Shown here piece by piece: positions 1 through 7,583 of a stretch of 64,000 nucleotides of DNA; the first letter of the stretch is position 1, and each line of letters opens with the position of its first letter. The position numbers were made by a program, and so were the translations under genes. The notes under the pieces are model-generated. The model worked only from the letters and a program-made list of their open reading frames with translations. It had not been told where the DNA came from and ran no database searches. This DNA is from Neobacillus driksii (GTDB lineage Bacteria > Bacillota > Bacilli > Bacillales > Cytobacillaceae): assembly GCF_013409995.1 (NCBI RefSeq), contig NZ_JACCBX010000005.1:434001-498000 (forward strand). Reading direction: 5' to 3'.

Positions 1-96
1 ACCCAGTTTACAGGTGTAATTAGTACTGTGTTTGGTATCTATTACATGTACAACTTAGGCATAACTGAAGGTTTATTTAAACTTTGGATCCAATAA
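1..96 (+). CDS. C-terminal end of an unidentified (probably membrane) protein, cut by the window edge
   Basis: Frame 1 is open from the first base to a TAA at 94-96 and gives 31 residues. They are hydrophobic and aromatic (a VFGIYYMYNLG stretch) and end in FKLWIQ, as the last membrane segment and short tail of a permease-like protein would. The stop is followed directly by a strong terminator hairpin, which supports this as a real gene end. Too little remains to name a family. Confidence 0.5.
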   Translation, partial: TQFTGVISTVFGIYYMYNLGITEGLFKLWIQ

Positions 97-97
97 A

Positions 98-136
98 AAA
101 ATATGGACCCCTATGATGGGGTCCATATTTTTTACT
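98..136. terminator. Bidirectional terminator
   Basis: Perfect 11-bp stem (101-111 with 118-128, loop TATGAT) flanked by A and T runs. It sits between the converging edge gene and the parR-like gene, whose stop codon lies in its T run, and can serve both. Confidence 0.85.
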
Positions 137-725
137 TATTCATACTGGCTAAAAATCCACCCAACAAGTCATCTAAATCAGGCTCTTCCTCTACCTTTTC
201 TTCTTGTATCAAAGGTTTGGCATTTTCCCAATCAAACTCATCTAAATCATCATCCATATCTGATAAATCAATAGAAGCAGCAATTTCCTCAACCGCACTA
301 TTGTTATCTGGATAGGAGCTGATTTCAGGTTTCTCAGGAAATACTTCTTCTTGCAGGTATAGAGCTTCATCAATATCGATTGATTTGCTATTTAAACTTG
401 CGAGGAGAGTGGTAGAACGAACCGGATCAGATATTAATTGATAGATAATACTGCCCAATAATGCCTCTGAATGCTCGTGCTTCAACCAGTCCCGCTGTGC
501 CTTTGTGAGCTTTTTCGGAAGCGGAACAGTAATGATCTCGCGCTCTCTTGCATTGACGTTACCGACACCTTCCATCACAAACTCAGCGATTTTGCTTGAA
601 AAATTTCTTCTTTCGGTATCCTTTAATTTTTGCAGTTGCTTAATTAAATGGTCAGGTGTGTCAGAAGGGACACGGAAGGAAATAGCCTGTCCCCGTTGAA
701 TTTCAGTTGAACCAGCCTTCTTCAT
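132..725 (-). CDS. ParR-like DNA-binding partner of the ParM-like actin
   Basis: This 197-residue protein is encoded 12 nt downstream of the ParM-like gene, so the two form one transcription unit. Residues about 15-60 look like a ribbon-helix-helix DNA-binding region: a short strand (ISFRVP) followed by two helices. The C-terminal third is strongly acidic and ends in a hydrophobic patch (DLDDLLGGFLASM). That layout, an N-terminal dimeric DNA binder with a C-terminal tail contacting the filament end, is known for ParR-type adaptors of type II partition systems. I infer that it binds the repeat region at 2053-2234, bridges it to filaments and represses the operon. Sequence similarity to a named ParR was not tested; position and architecture carry the call. 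Confidence 0.7.
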   Translation of the reverse strand: MKKAGSTEIQRGQAISFRVPSDTPDHLIKQLQKLKDTERRNFSSKIAEFVMEGVGNVNAREREIITVPLPKKLTKAQRDWLKHEHSEALLGSIIYQLISDPVRSTTLLASLNSKSIDIDEALYLQEEVFPEKPEISSYPDNNSAVEEIAASIDLSDMDDDLDEFDWENAKPLIQEEKVEEEPDLDDLLGGFLASMNK

Positions 726-737
726 ATCATCACCCTA

Positions 738-1931
738 TTAATTGGTAACAGGTTTTTTCGTTTGCGTTTGTTCAACTTTTTGTTTCTCTGCTTTTCTCGC
801 ATAATCCATAATGAGCTTGTAATAGGCATTTGCCATCATCCAAATACTCTCTTTTTCATCTTCAAAGAAGTCAATATTAAAGCCATCAAGATTATTATTT
901 AATGTTTTAAGATAATCCTTTAATACGGTTGCACCGCCGCCAACAAAGTAGCAAATTTCTGTTTGGGAGTTCTTTGACCAAACATTTCGCAATAAACGGT
1001 ATTGTTTCTTTGCCAAATCTAGCAGGATACGGTCTGTTATATCGTGAACACTAGTACGGCTTCCTTTAACCATGATATGATTTCGGTCGTTTTTCTTCGT
1101 GATGATTTCAACAACATCACGGCGGCTATCTAGTTCCACACCATGCTTTGTTCTAATTTCTTCACGGATTGCTTCCAATGATTCTGAAACCCCAAGATTA
1201 AAGCCTTGTGCTTTATCATCATCGACATTTCGATTTTTAATAACGGCGATATCCGTTGATAATCCTCCGATATCTTGAATCAAGATACGCTTATCAATTA
1301 AGTCCTTATTAATAATTTTTGAGTTATTATCCATAACAAGGTTAATGTAAGCCGCAAAGCCTTCAGGGTATACTTTTATTTCATCAAACTTAATGTTTAC
1401 TTTTAATCCTTGATATTTAGGTGTAACTAGAAACTCAACTTGGTGAACGGAACCGATTAACTTTGAACGGTAGCCTGCGTCCTTTCCTTCCTTAACTTCA
1501 CGAAGAGGGAGGCCCGTTCCAAGTGTGTAGTTCGCATCAATGACGTTTTTCGTTTGACGGAAATTATTCTTATTCCCTTCTTTTACCGCGTCTAATGCTA
1601 ATGTAGTAAAAAGTAGAACTAACGTTTGGTCTTCCTCAGACTTGCTGCTGCCAGGATCTAGTTCTGTTCCATTAGGACTTTTTGTTGCGAGATTACCAAC
1701 ACGGTAAATAGCATTATTATCCTTCAAAGCAGGGGAGTGGACTCTGACATGAATGCCATCAAGAGGATTTTTGTCATCTAATTCCTCAATTCCAATTACA
1801 GGGCGGTCCTCAGTATCTCTGGCAATAATATTTGGGATATTAAGTTCATATTCCATTTCTCCAAAAATCGCCTTAATCGAATCATTTCCAACATCAACGG
1901 CTGCAATTCTACTATTATTCAAAATTGTCAT
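738..1931 (-). CDS. ParM/StbA-like actin-family ATPase
   Basis: This 397-residue protein has the actin/Hsp70-fold nucleotide signatures: phosphate-1 AVDVGNDSIKA (about residues 11-21), phosphate-2 QDIGGLSTD (about 219-227) and adenosine motif FVGGGA (about 329-334). It has neither MreB nor FtsA features, and the family (ParM, AlfA and other Alps) is best known from plasmids, where filaments push DNA copies apart. It is followed by a ParR-like gene and preceded by about 190 bp of short repeats, the layout centromere-parM-parR. The start ATG at 1931 has an AAAGGATG-type site just upstream. The C-terminal tail (after about residue 375) is lysine/glutamine rich and probably disordered. Finding such a locus among chromosomal genes near oriC is the odd point. 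Confidence 0.88.
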   Translation of the reverse strand: MTILNNSRIAAVDVGNDSIKAIFGEMEYELNIPNIIARDTEDRPVIGIEELDDKNPLDGIHVRVHSPALKDNNAIYRVGNLATKSPNGTELDPGSSKSEEDQTLVLLFTTLALDAVKEGNKNNFRQTKNVIDANYTLGTGLPLREVKEGKDAGYRSKLIGSVHQVEFLVTPKYQGLKVNIKFDEIKVYPEGFAAYINLVMDNNSKIINKDLIDKRILIQDIGGLSTDIAVIKNRNVDDDKAQGFNLGVSESLEAIREEIRTKHGVELDSRRDVVEIITKKNDRNHIMVKGSRTSVHDITDRILLDLAKKQYRLLRNVWSKNSQTEICYFVGGGATVLKDYLKTLNNNLDGFNIDFFEDEKESIWMMANAYYKLIMDYARKAEKQKVEQTQTKKPVTN

Positions 1932-2052
1932 CCTTTCATTCTATTAATTAAGATGTTAATAAAGATATGTATCTAACTTCTCTAGTATAAGAGTATAGGA
2001 GATTGATAGATTCTTCAATCAGGAAGTTTAAAAGAAATGAAAGTGTAAAATT

Positions 2053-2234
2053 GTAAACATTACGTAATCGTTGTATACACTTTTCGTGTACAACGATTAC
2101 AAACCTGTATACATAGCGTCATATCAACATGTGTACTAATTTGTATACGTGTAAACATTTTTGTAAACACAATGTAAACAAGATCGTAAACATGTGTACA
2201 ATTCACGTAAACAGGTAAACACTTTTTGTAAACA
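2053..2234. repeat. Centromere-like (parC) iteron region upstream of the ParM-like gene
   Basis: Eight copies of GTAAACA (starts 2053, 2151, 2163, 2174, 2186, 2207, 2215, 2228) and three GTATAC elements crowd into about 180 bp. A perfect 12-bp inverted repeat lies at 2064-2075 and 2089-2100. The five central copies are spaced about 11-21 nt apart, near helical turns. The region begins about 120 bp upstream of the parM-like start. Type II partition loci carry the ParR-bound centromere and operon promoter in this position. Function is inferred; the repeats are directly visible. Confidence 0.7.
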
Positions 2235-2237
2235 AAA

Positions 2238-2264
2238 ATAGACCCTCAATCTAGAGAGTCTATT
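2238..2264 (-). terminator. Terminator of the interrupted gene
   Basis: On the minus strand the arms AATAGACTCTC and GAGGGTCTATT (one mismatch) enclose a 6-nt loop and run into TTTTTG. It overlaps the stop codon of the gene at 2260-2721. Confidence 0.7.
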
Positions 2265-2721
2265 CCTGCTCCGTACGTTTTTTACCAGCCTCTGTTACAG
2301 CAAAGGTTCGAACCATTTTCTTAATTTTATCAGTGCTCCGGAACCTTAATGCAGACCAGTCATCGTCAATAGCGATCTGTCTTACTGGTTCATAACCTTC
2401 TTCAGAGAGCATATACATGACTGATTCACGACTGCAATCTGATCCTTTATAGACTTTCGATGACTTCTTAGGATAACAAAGCCACAGTAAACCAACTCCA
2501 ATCACCTATGCCACCGCGTTTTTTGCATGTGATTGAAGTTCTTGATTACTTGTTCCAAACACTTGCACAAATTCATACTTCTCAAGCTCAGCCTGTTGAT
2601 GGATCTCCCCTTCGAAGGCTGCCTTAACATCATTATAAGACGGTGGTGCATTGATAACTAATACTGGCCATCCTTGATCCTTAAAATTTAGCTTTTTTAA
2701 CACAGATGCTGCTTCTTTCAT
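2260..2721 (-). pseudogene. Conserved small cytosolic protein, split by an in-frame TAG
   Basis: One reading frame runs from ATG 2721 to TAG 2260-2262 and is broken only by a TAG at 2506-2508. The 71 codons before it (ending KNAVA) and the 81 after it (VIGVGLLWLCYPKKSSK onward) are in the same frame with no indel. Together they would make a protein of about 153 residues. From memory, proteins in Bacillaceae resemble both halves joined (a Rossmann-like core with a GLLWLCYPKKSSK motif), but I cannot give a function. The second half could only be made by readthrough or by re-initiation at GTG 2505. A sequencing error is also possible. The ribosome binding site upstream of 2721 and a downstream terminator are intact, which suggests a recent break. 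Confidence 0.75.
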
Positions 2722-2969
2722 TGATAAACCTTCCTCTCTATCTATATACCCTATACCTTAGCATAGCCGTTTTATCAGAGCATTATAATAGTATCTAGAA
2801 ACATCCTATAACTTCAGTCTATTAATCAAAAACTTTTATCACAAAAAAATGCTAGTAATTAGGAATTTCGCCTCCCTAAATATATAACAAAATAAGGTCT
2901 TTTATCCCTCTTATATATCTGACAATTCTGATATATTATAATTCTCAAATAATTTTAGGAGTGACGCTC

Positions 2970-4805
2970 ATGTTAAAAGTACTATCAAAAACCGGTCTAA
3001 CTCTAGCATTAGCTGGAAGTATTGTTGCAGCAGGCTTTCAACCTACTGAAGCTCCATCCGCAACAAACGGTACATACAATCTAAGTCCAGCTGATTTTGT
3101 TGGAGCTGCTCCAGAATTGGCAGCAAAGGCTAAAGAACTAGGTGTCGACTTATCAAAGGTTGACCCTGCTCAAAAGGCTAATATAGGGACCAAATTCCAG
3201 GAGCCTGGCGGCAACCACGTAACCAATAAGCCTGCTACAGGAGATGTACCTGTTTTAGTAATCCTGGCAAAATATAAGGATGGCGATGAGCCTGTTGGTG
3301 ACCTAAAAGGACAGGTTCCTGCTCATTACTATGAAGACTTAATTTTTGGTACAGAATATAATCCATATGGTTATGAAGCATTCAAACAATATGCTGAATA
3401 TAACGGAGTTAAGGCTCCAACAGATCGCACCATGCAAAATGCCTATAAAGAATCTAGTAATGGCAGAGTTAATTTAGTTCGCAAGGAAAACACTGAATTT
3501 GTATGGGTAGAACTTCCTAAAGGGGCTTCATATTATTTAGACCAAAAAGGAACTTATGCTGAGAATGGTAAATACGTACTAGGTAACGTAAACGGAGATG
3601 CTCATACTGGTGAATTCGTCCGTGATCTATTAAAAGCTGCAGACGCACAAGTAGATTTCTCAAAGTATGCTGAAAACGGCGAAGTTCCAAACGTTTTCGT
3701 TATTCACGAAGGAACAGGAGCTGAGTGGAGCCAAGACCCTGCACAATTCTGGTCCCACAAATGGAGTCTATTAAGTGCATTATACTATGGTAAATACTAT
3801 GAAACTGGTAAACCTGCAGATGTTCATTCTGGTATGAGTCAAAGTGCTTGGATCAATAAAACCGTAAAAGAAGATATGACATATGATGGTGTTATCGTTG
3901 ACAACTATAACATTCAGCCAGCTATTGGTGGAAACGTAGCAGGGTTCAATTTAACAACTGGAGGCTATGATGAAGCTTCTAAAACAGGTCCATATCCTGC
4001 ACAAGCTGGGGTATATGCTCATGAATTTGGCCATGCTTTAGGTTTACCAGATTTCTATGATACTGTATATACTTCTGAAGGTGTTGGAAACTACTCAATG
4101 ATGGCAGGCGGTTCATGGATGCGTTATCCAGACAATAACGCCTACTCTGGTAACTCACCTACTCACTTTGATCCATTCTCAAAAGTTTTCCTAGGATGGG
4201 CAGAGCCAAAAGAAGTTAAACCAACAGATGGAGTCAAAGAAATTACCTTACCACCTATTAATAAAGCCAGTGCTACAAATGGAATCGTAAAAATGGAGGT
4301 TCCAGGTTCTAACGGAACAGAGTATTTCTTATTCGAAAACGTACAGCAAGATGGATTTAATAAAGGCTTAATTCGCCAAGGTACAGATTCTCACGGATTA
4401 TTAGCATGGCATGTCGATGAAAACATCTTAAACTTATATCAAACTGCCGGCTTCCGTCCTAACAACGTTGAAAACTGGATGAACAAACGATTCCAGTTTA
4501 ATCAGTCACAAACAGCAAGTGACGGCACTGTTGTTACCCATTATGGTTTATCCCTACTTCAGGCCGATGGAAAATATGAATTAGAAAAGAACCTAAACCG
4601 CGGTAATGCTGGAGACTTCTTTAAGACAGGTGCAAAGATTACTCCAACCTCTTCTAATGTTCATACTGGTTCCTACTACTTCTGGAAAGGCTATAGCGCT
4701 ACTCCAGCAGACTCTGGAATTCATGTAACTGATATTAAAGAAAATGCTGACGGTTCTATCACTGCTAAGTTCTACTATAGCTTTAATGAAGCTACGCAAA
4801 AGTAA
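2970..4805 (+). CDS. Secreted M6-family (InhA-like) zinc metalloprotease
   Basis: A 611-residue exported protease. Residues 1 to about 30 are a signal peptide: K-rich start, hydrophobic core, AxA-like end near TEAPSA. The zinc motif HEFGHALGLPD at 351-361 fits the HExxHxxGxxD signature of M6 peptidases, in which two His and a third ligand hold zinc and Glu is the catalytic base. GNYSMMAGGSW after it resembles the Met-turn region. It is shorter than classical immune inhibitor A (about 780-800 residues) and lacks the C-terminal beta-sandwich seen in its neighbour. I chose ATG 2970 because AGGAG at 2957-2961 is 8 nt upstream; the GTG at 2961 overlaps that site. It ends at its own terminator. Likely role: extracellular protein degradation. 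Confidence 0.92.
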   Translation: MLKVLSKTGLTLALAGSIVAAGFQPTEAPSATNGTYNLSPADFVGAAPELAAKAKELGVDLSKVDPAQKANIGTKFQEPGGNHVTNKPATGDVPVLVILAKYKDGDEPVGDLKGQVPAHYYEDLIFGTEYNPYGYEAFKQYAEYNGVKAPTDRTMQNAYKESSNGRVNLVRKENTEFVWVELPKGASYYLDQKGTYAENGKYVLGNVNGDAHTGEFVRDLLKAADAQVDFSKYAENGEVPNVFVIHEGTGAEWSQDPAQFWSHKWSLLSALYYGKYYETGKPADVHSGMSQSAWINKTVKEDMTYDGVIVDNYNIQPAIGGNVAGFNLTTGGYDEASKTGPYPAQAGVYAHEFGHALGLPDFYDTVYTSEGVGNYSMMAGGSWMRYPDNNAYSGNSPTHFDPFSKVFLGWAEPKEVKPTDGVKEITLPPINKASATNGIVKMEVPGSNGTEYFLFENVQQDGFNKGLIRQGTDSHGLLAWHVDENILNLYQTAGFRPNNVENWMNKRFQFNQSQTASDGTVVTHYGLSLLQADGKYELEKNLNRGNAGDFFKTGAKITPTSSNVHTGSYYFWKGYSATPADSGIHVTDIKENADGSITAKFYYSFNEATQK

Positions 4806-4817
4806 TATTTTACAAAG

Positions 4818-4846
4818 ACCTGAGTTCAACTGGACTCAGGTTTTTT
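4818..4846 (+). terminator. Terminator of the first M6 protease gene
   Basis: Stem ACCTGAGT (4818-4825) with ACTCAGGT (4834-4841), followed by six T. Confidence 0.9.
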
Positions 4847-5129
4847 CCTTTTCTTATAGATGAACACCCCTTTATTTTAACTTTTTTGTAAAATACTCCA
4901 ACTATTCCTCGAAGGCTGTTGTCGTTTTTGGTAATATTACTTCTATTTTTGTAAGTAGTTATTTTAATATTTACAATATTCAATCAAAATTATATCATCA
5001 TATTACACTACTATATTCTTAGGGACTCGAACCATTTTAAGATTAGTAGATTCTTTTCTAATAAGGAGGGATTTGTACATAGTAGTAACTGTATTAAAAG
5101 GGGTAAAAACAAATAAAGGGAGGTTCTAT
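4847..5129 (+). promoter_or_regulatory. Intergenic region with candidate promoter of the inhA-like gene
   Basis: AT-rich gap between the two M6 genes. A sigma-A-like promoter is visible: TTTACA (4970-4975), 17-nt spacer, TATCAT (4993-4998). It would give a leader of about 120 nt before ATG 5130. No small gene or clear operator was seen. Confidence 0.45.
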
Positions 5130-7481
5130 ATGAAGAAGAGAAAAATACTATCCACTGCACTTACACTATCACTCGGTCTAGGATTGTTTAATGTGGCAGC
5201 AACCCCACTAAATGTAAAAGCAGTAGAAAAAGGTAGTAAATTTGGGGTAACAGCAGATTTAGCACTTGCAAATGATGAGAGATTAATAGAAATGCTGAAA
5301 CGTGAGGGAAAAATAGCAAAAAATGCTAGCCCTGCAGAGGCGGAAAAGGCATTAAAAGTCTATTTAAAAGCAAAGAGCCAATCAACTAAGACAAAAGATA
5401 AATTACCAAAGGCTATTGCAAATATAAAAGAAGATAACAATTCCATATCAAATGGTCTTAAGAATGGAAATGGAAATAAATTAGGACAAGCAAAGAAGGA
5501 CACTGTAGCTCCCGTACAAAAAGAAAACTATAACGGTGAAGTTCGTACAGATAAAGTTCTAGTTCTGGCAATAGACTTTCCTGATTATCGGACAGGCTCC
5601 ATCACTAAAGAAGAAACAGACATGTGGTATGAAGATTATCCAAAATCACACTTCCAGGATATGGTCTTTGGGGATAATGGCTATAAAGGTCCAGATGGAA
5701 AAACTTATGTTTCTATGAAGCAATACTATGAGCAGCAATCTGGCGGCAGTTACTCGGTTGAAGGTGAAATCGCAGGCTGGTACACTGCAGATCACCCAGC
5801 AAAATATTACGGTGAAAACGTTCCTGCTCCTGACGGTAATGATGCAGCAGCAAGAACACTAGTTTATGAAGCTCTTAAAAAAGCAGCAAAAGATCCTAAT
5901 GTGGATTTAAGTGAATATGATGCTTGGGATCGTGATGATTATGATGGAGACGGTGTATATGCTGAGCCAGACGGTTTAATTGACCACTTAATGGTTATCC
6001 ATGCAGGTGTAGGAGAAGAAGCAGGAGGAGGAAGCCTAGGTGGCGATGCCATTTGGTCACACAGATCTAAACTTTCGACAGGACCTGTTGCAGTACCTGG
6101 TGGATCATCTAACAGTGACCGTTTTGGCGGCCTTTTAGGTGCATGGGATTATACAATCGAGCCTGAAGATGGTGCTGCGGGTGTCTTTACACATGAATTT
6201 GGACATGACTTAGGTCTTCCAGATGAATATGATACCATTTACAGTGGGGCTGGAGAACCTGTAGAGTACTGGTCATTGATGTCAAGCGGAAGCTGGACAG
6301 GTGCTATTCCTGGTACAGAGCCACCTGGAATTAGCCCGTATTCAAGACAAATGCTTCAGGATCTACATGGAGGCAACTGGTTAAGTGGAACAACACTTAA
6401 TTCAACTGAAATCGATAAGAATGGTACAACTTTTCTTCTTGACGAAGCTGTAACAAAGGGCACAAATAACGACGCAGTTCGAGTTGATTTACCTGATAAG
6501 GAAACTGTGGTTAATACCCCTGCCAGTGGAAAAAATGAATATTACGGCGGCAAAGGTGATGAACTAGACAATTCGATGTCGACTACTGTCGATCTTACCA
6601 ATGCTACAAACGCAGTTCTAAACTTCAAAGCGTGGTACGATATTGAAACGGATTGGGATTATGCTTCTGTTCAAGTTAAGGAAGCTGGAAGTAATACCTG
6701 GACAGCTATTAAAGGAAACATCACCACAGATACTAATCCCAACAAGCAAAATCCTGGTAACGGTATTACTGGCTCATCCAATGGGTGGGTTGACGCTTCT
6801 TTCGACCTTTCTGCCTATACGGGTAAAAATATTGAATTAAGGCTTAATTACTGGACAGATGTAGCTGTTTCCTTAACCGGCTTCTATGTTGATGACATTT
6901 CCATTACTGTTGACGGCAGCAAAGTTTTAACTGACGATGCCGAAGGTTCGTCTAGTTTTAAATTGGACGGGTTTAAAACAGATCAAGGAAAGTTTTTCTC
7001 AAACCGTTACTATTTATTAGAATGGAGAACTCACAACGGAGTTGATATTGGATTAAAGAATATCCGCCGCGGTGCAAGCTTGATGTCTTATGATAAAGGC
7101 CTCGTAGTATGGTATGTAGATGAGTCCTATGGGGACGACAACTGGACTGGTATTCACCCTGGTGAAGGATTCTTAGGGGTAGTCGATGCAGACCAGCATA
7201 CAAATTACTGGAGTGATAAAGCGGTAGGTTCTACTCGATACCAAATGCATGACGCAGCATTTGGATTAAGTAAAACAGAGAAAATGTTCTTAAATTACCC
7301 AGGTCAATTTACAATGACTGACAACTTTACTCAACGTAACCCACTATTCGATGATAGTGCAAACTACTCCAATCCGGGTCTTGTTGACGCAGGACGTAAT
7401 GTCCCAAAATACGGTTTAAAATTCCGTGTCGTTGGTGAAAGCTCCGATGGTACTGTTGGTAAAGTATTAATCTTTAAATAA
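5130..7481 (+). CDS. inhA: Immune inhibitor A-type M6 metalloprotease
   Basis: A 783-residue secreted protease of full InhA length. A signal peptide (residues 1 to about 30, KKRK then a hydrophobic core) precedes a propeptide. The M6 catalytic domain carries HEFGHDLGLPD at 355-365 and an SLMSSGSW Met-turn-like segment. After it comes a beta-sandwich region (about 455-605, TVDLTNA..., FYVDDISITVDG) and a further C-terminal domain, as in InhA. Known InhA enzymes cleave host antibacterial peptides and matrix proteins and trim the spore surface or secreted proteins; the substrate here is unknown. ATG 5130 is chosen because GGGAGG lies 6 nt before it and the signal peptide starts there; an upstream TTG would add a non-signal stretch. 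A terminator follows at 7499. Confidence 0.94.
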   Translation: MKKRKILSTALTLSLGLGLFNVAATPLNVKAVEKGSKFGVTADLALANDERLIEMLKREGKIAKNASPAEAEKALKVYLKAKSQSTKTKDKLPKAIANIKEDNNSISNGLKNGNGNKLGQAKKDTVAPVQKENYNGEVRTDKVLVLAIDFPDYRTGSITKEETDMWYEDYPKSHFQDMVFGDNGYKGPDGKTYVSMKQYYEQQSGGSYSVEGEIAGWYTADHPAKYYGENVPAPDGNDAAARTLVYEALKKAAKDPNVDLSEYDAWDRDDYDGDGVYAEPDGLIDHLMVIHAGVGEEAGGGSLGGDAIWSHRSKLSTGPVAVPGGSSNSDRFGGLLGAWDYTIEPEDGAAGVFTHEFGHDLGLPDEYDTIYSGAGEPVEYWSLMSSGSWTGAIPGTEPPGISPYSRQMLQDLHGGNWLSGTTLNSTEIDKNGTTFLLDEAVTKGTNNDAVRVDLPDKETVVNTPASGKNEYYGGKGDELDNSMSTTVDLTNATNAVLNFKAWYDIETDWDYASVQVKEAGSNTWTAIKGNITTDTNPNKQNPGNGITGSSNGWVDASFDLSAYTGKNIELRLNYWTDVAVSLTGFYVDDISITVDGSKVLTDDAEGSSSFKLDGFKTDQGKFFSNRYYLLEWRTHNGVDIGLKNIRRGASLMSYDKGLVVWYVDESYGDDNWTGIHPGEGFLGVVDADQHTNYWSDKAVGSTRYQMHDAAFGLSKTEKMFLNYPGQFTMTDNFTQRNPLFDDSANYSNPGLVDAGRNVPKYGLKFRVVGESSDGTVGKVLIFK

Positions 7482-7498
7482 AATTAAATATCTACTTT

Positions 7499-7532
7499 TG
7501 GTGACTCCGGTGCTTGCCGGAGTCACTTTTAT
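7499..7532 (+). terminator. Terminator of inhA-like gene
   Basis: Stem GTGACTCCGG/CCGGAGTCAC followed by TTTT. Confidence 0.85.
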
Positions 7533-7541
7533 AATAAAAAA

Positions 7542-7577
7542 ACCGAATAACGACTATTTTAAGTCATTATCCGGTCT
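7542..7577 (-). terminator. Terminator of the minus-strand metalloprotease gene
   Basis: On the minus strand ACCGGATAATGAC pairs with GTCGTTATTCGGT around an 8-nt loop and is followed by seven T. It faces the inhA terminator, so the two protease genes converge. Confidence 0.85.
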
Positions 7578-7583
7578 TAATTC

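Noticed and set aside
2506-2508. UAG as pyrrolysine codon
   Set aside because: Bacillaceae are not known to carry the pyrrolysine system and no pyl genes or insertion element are visible.
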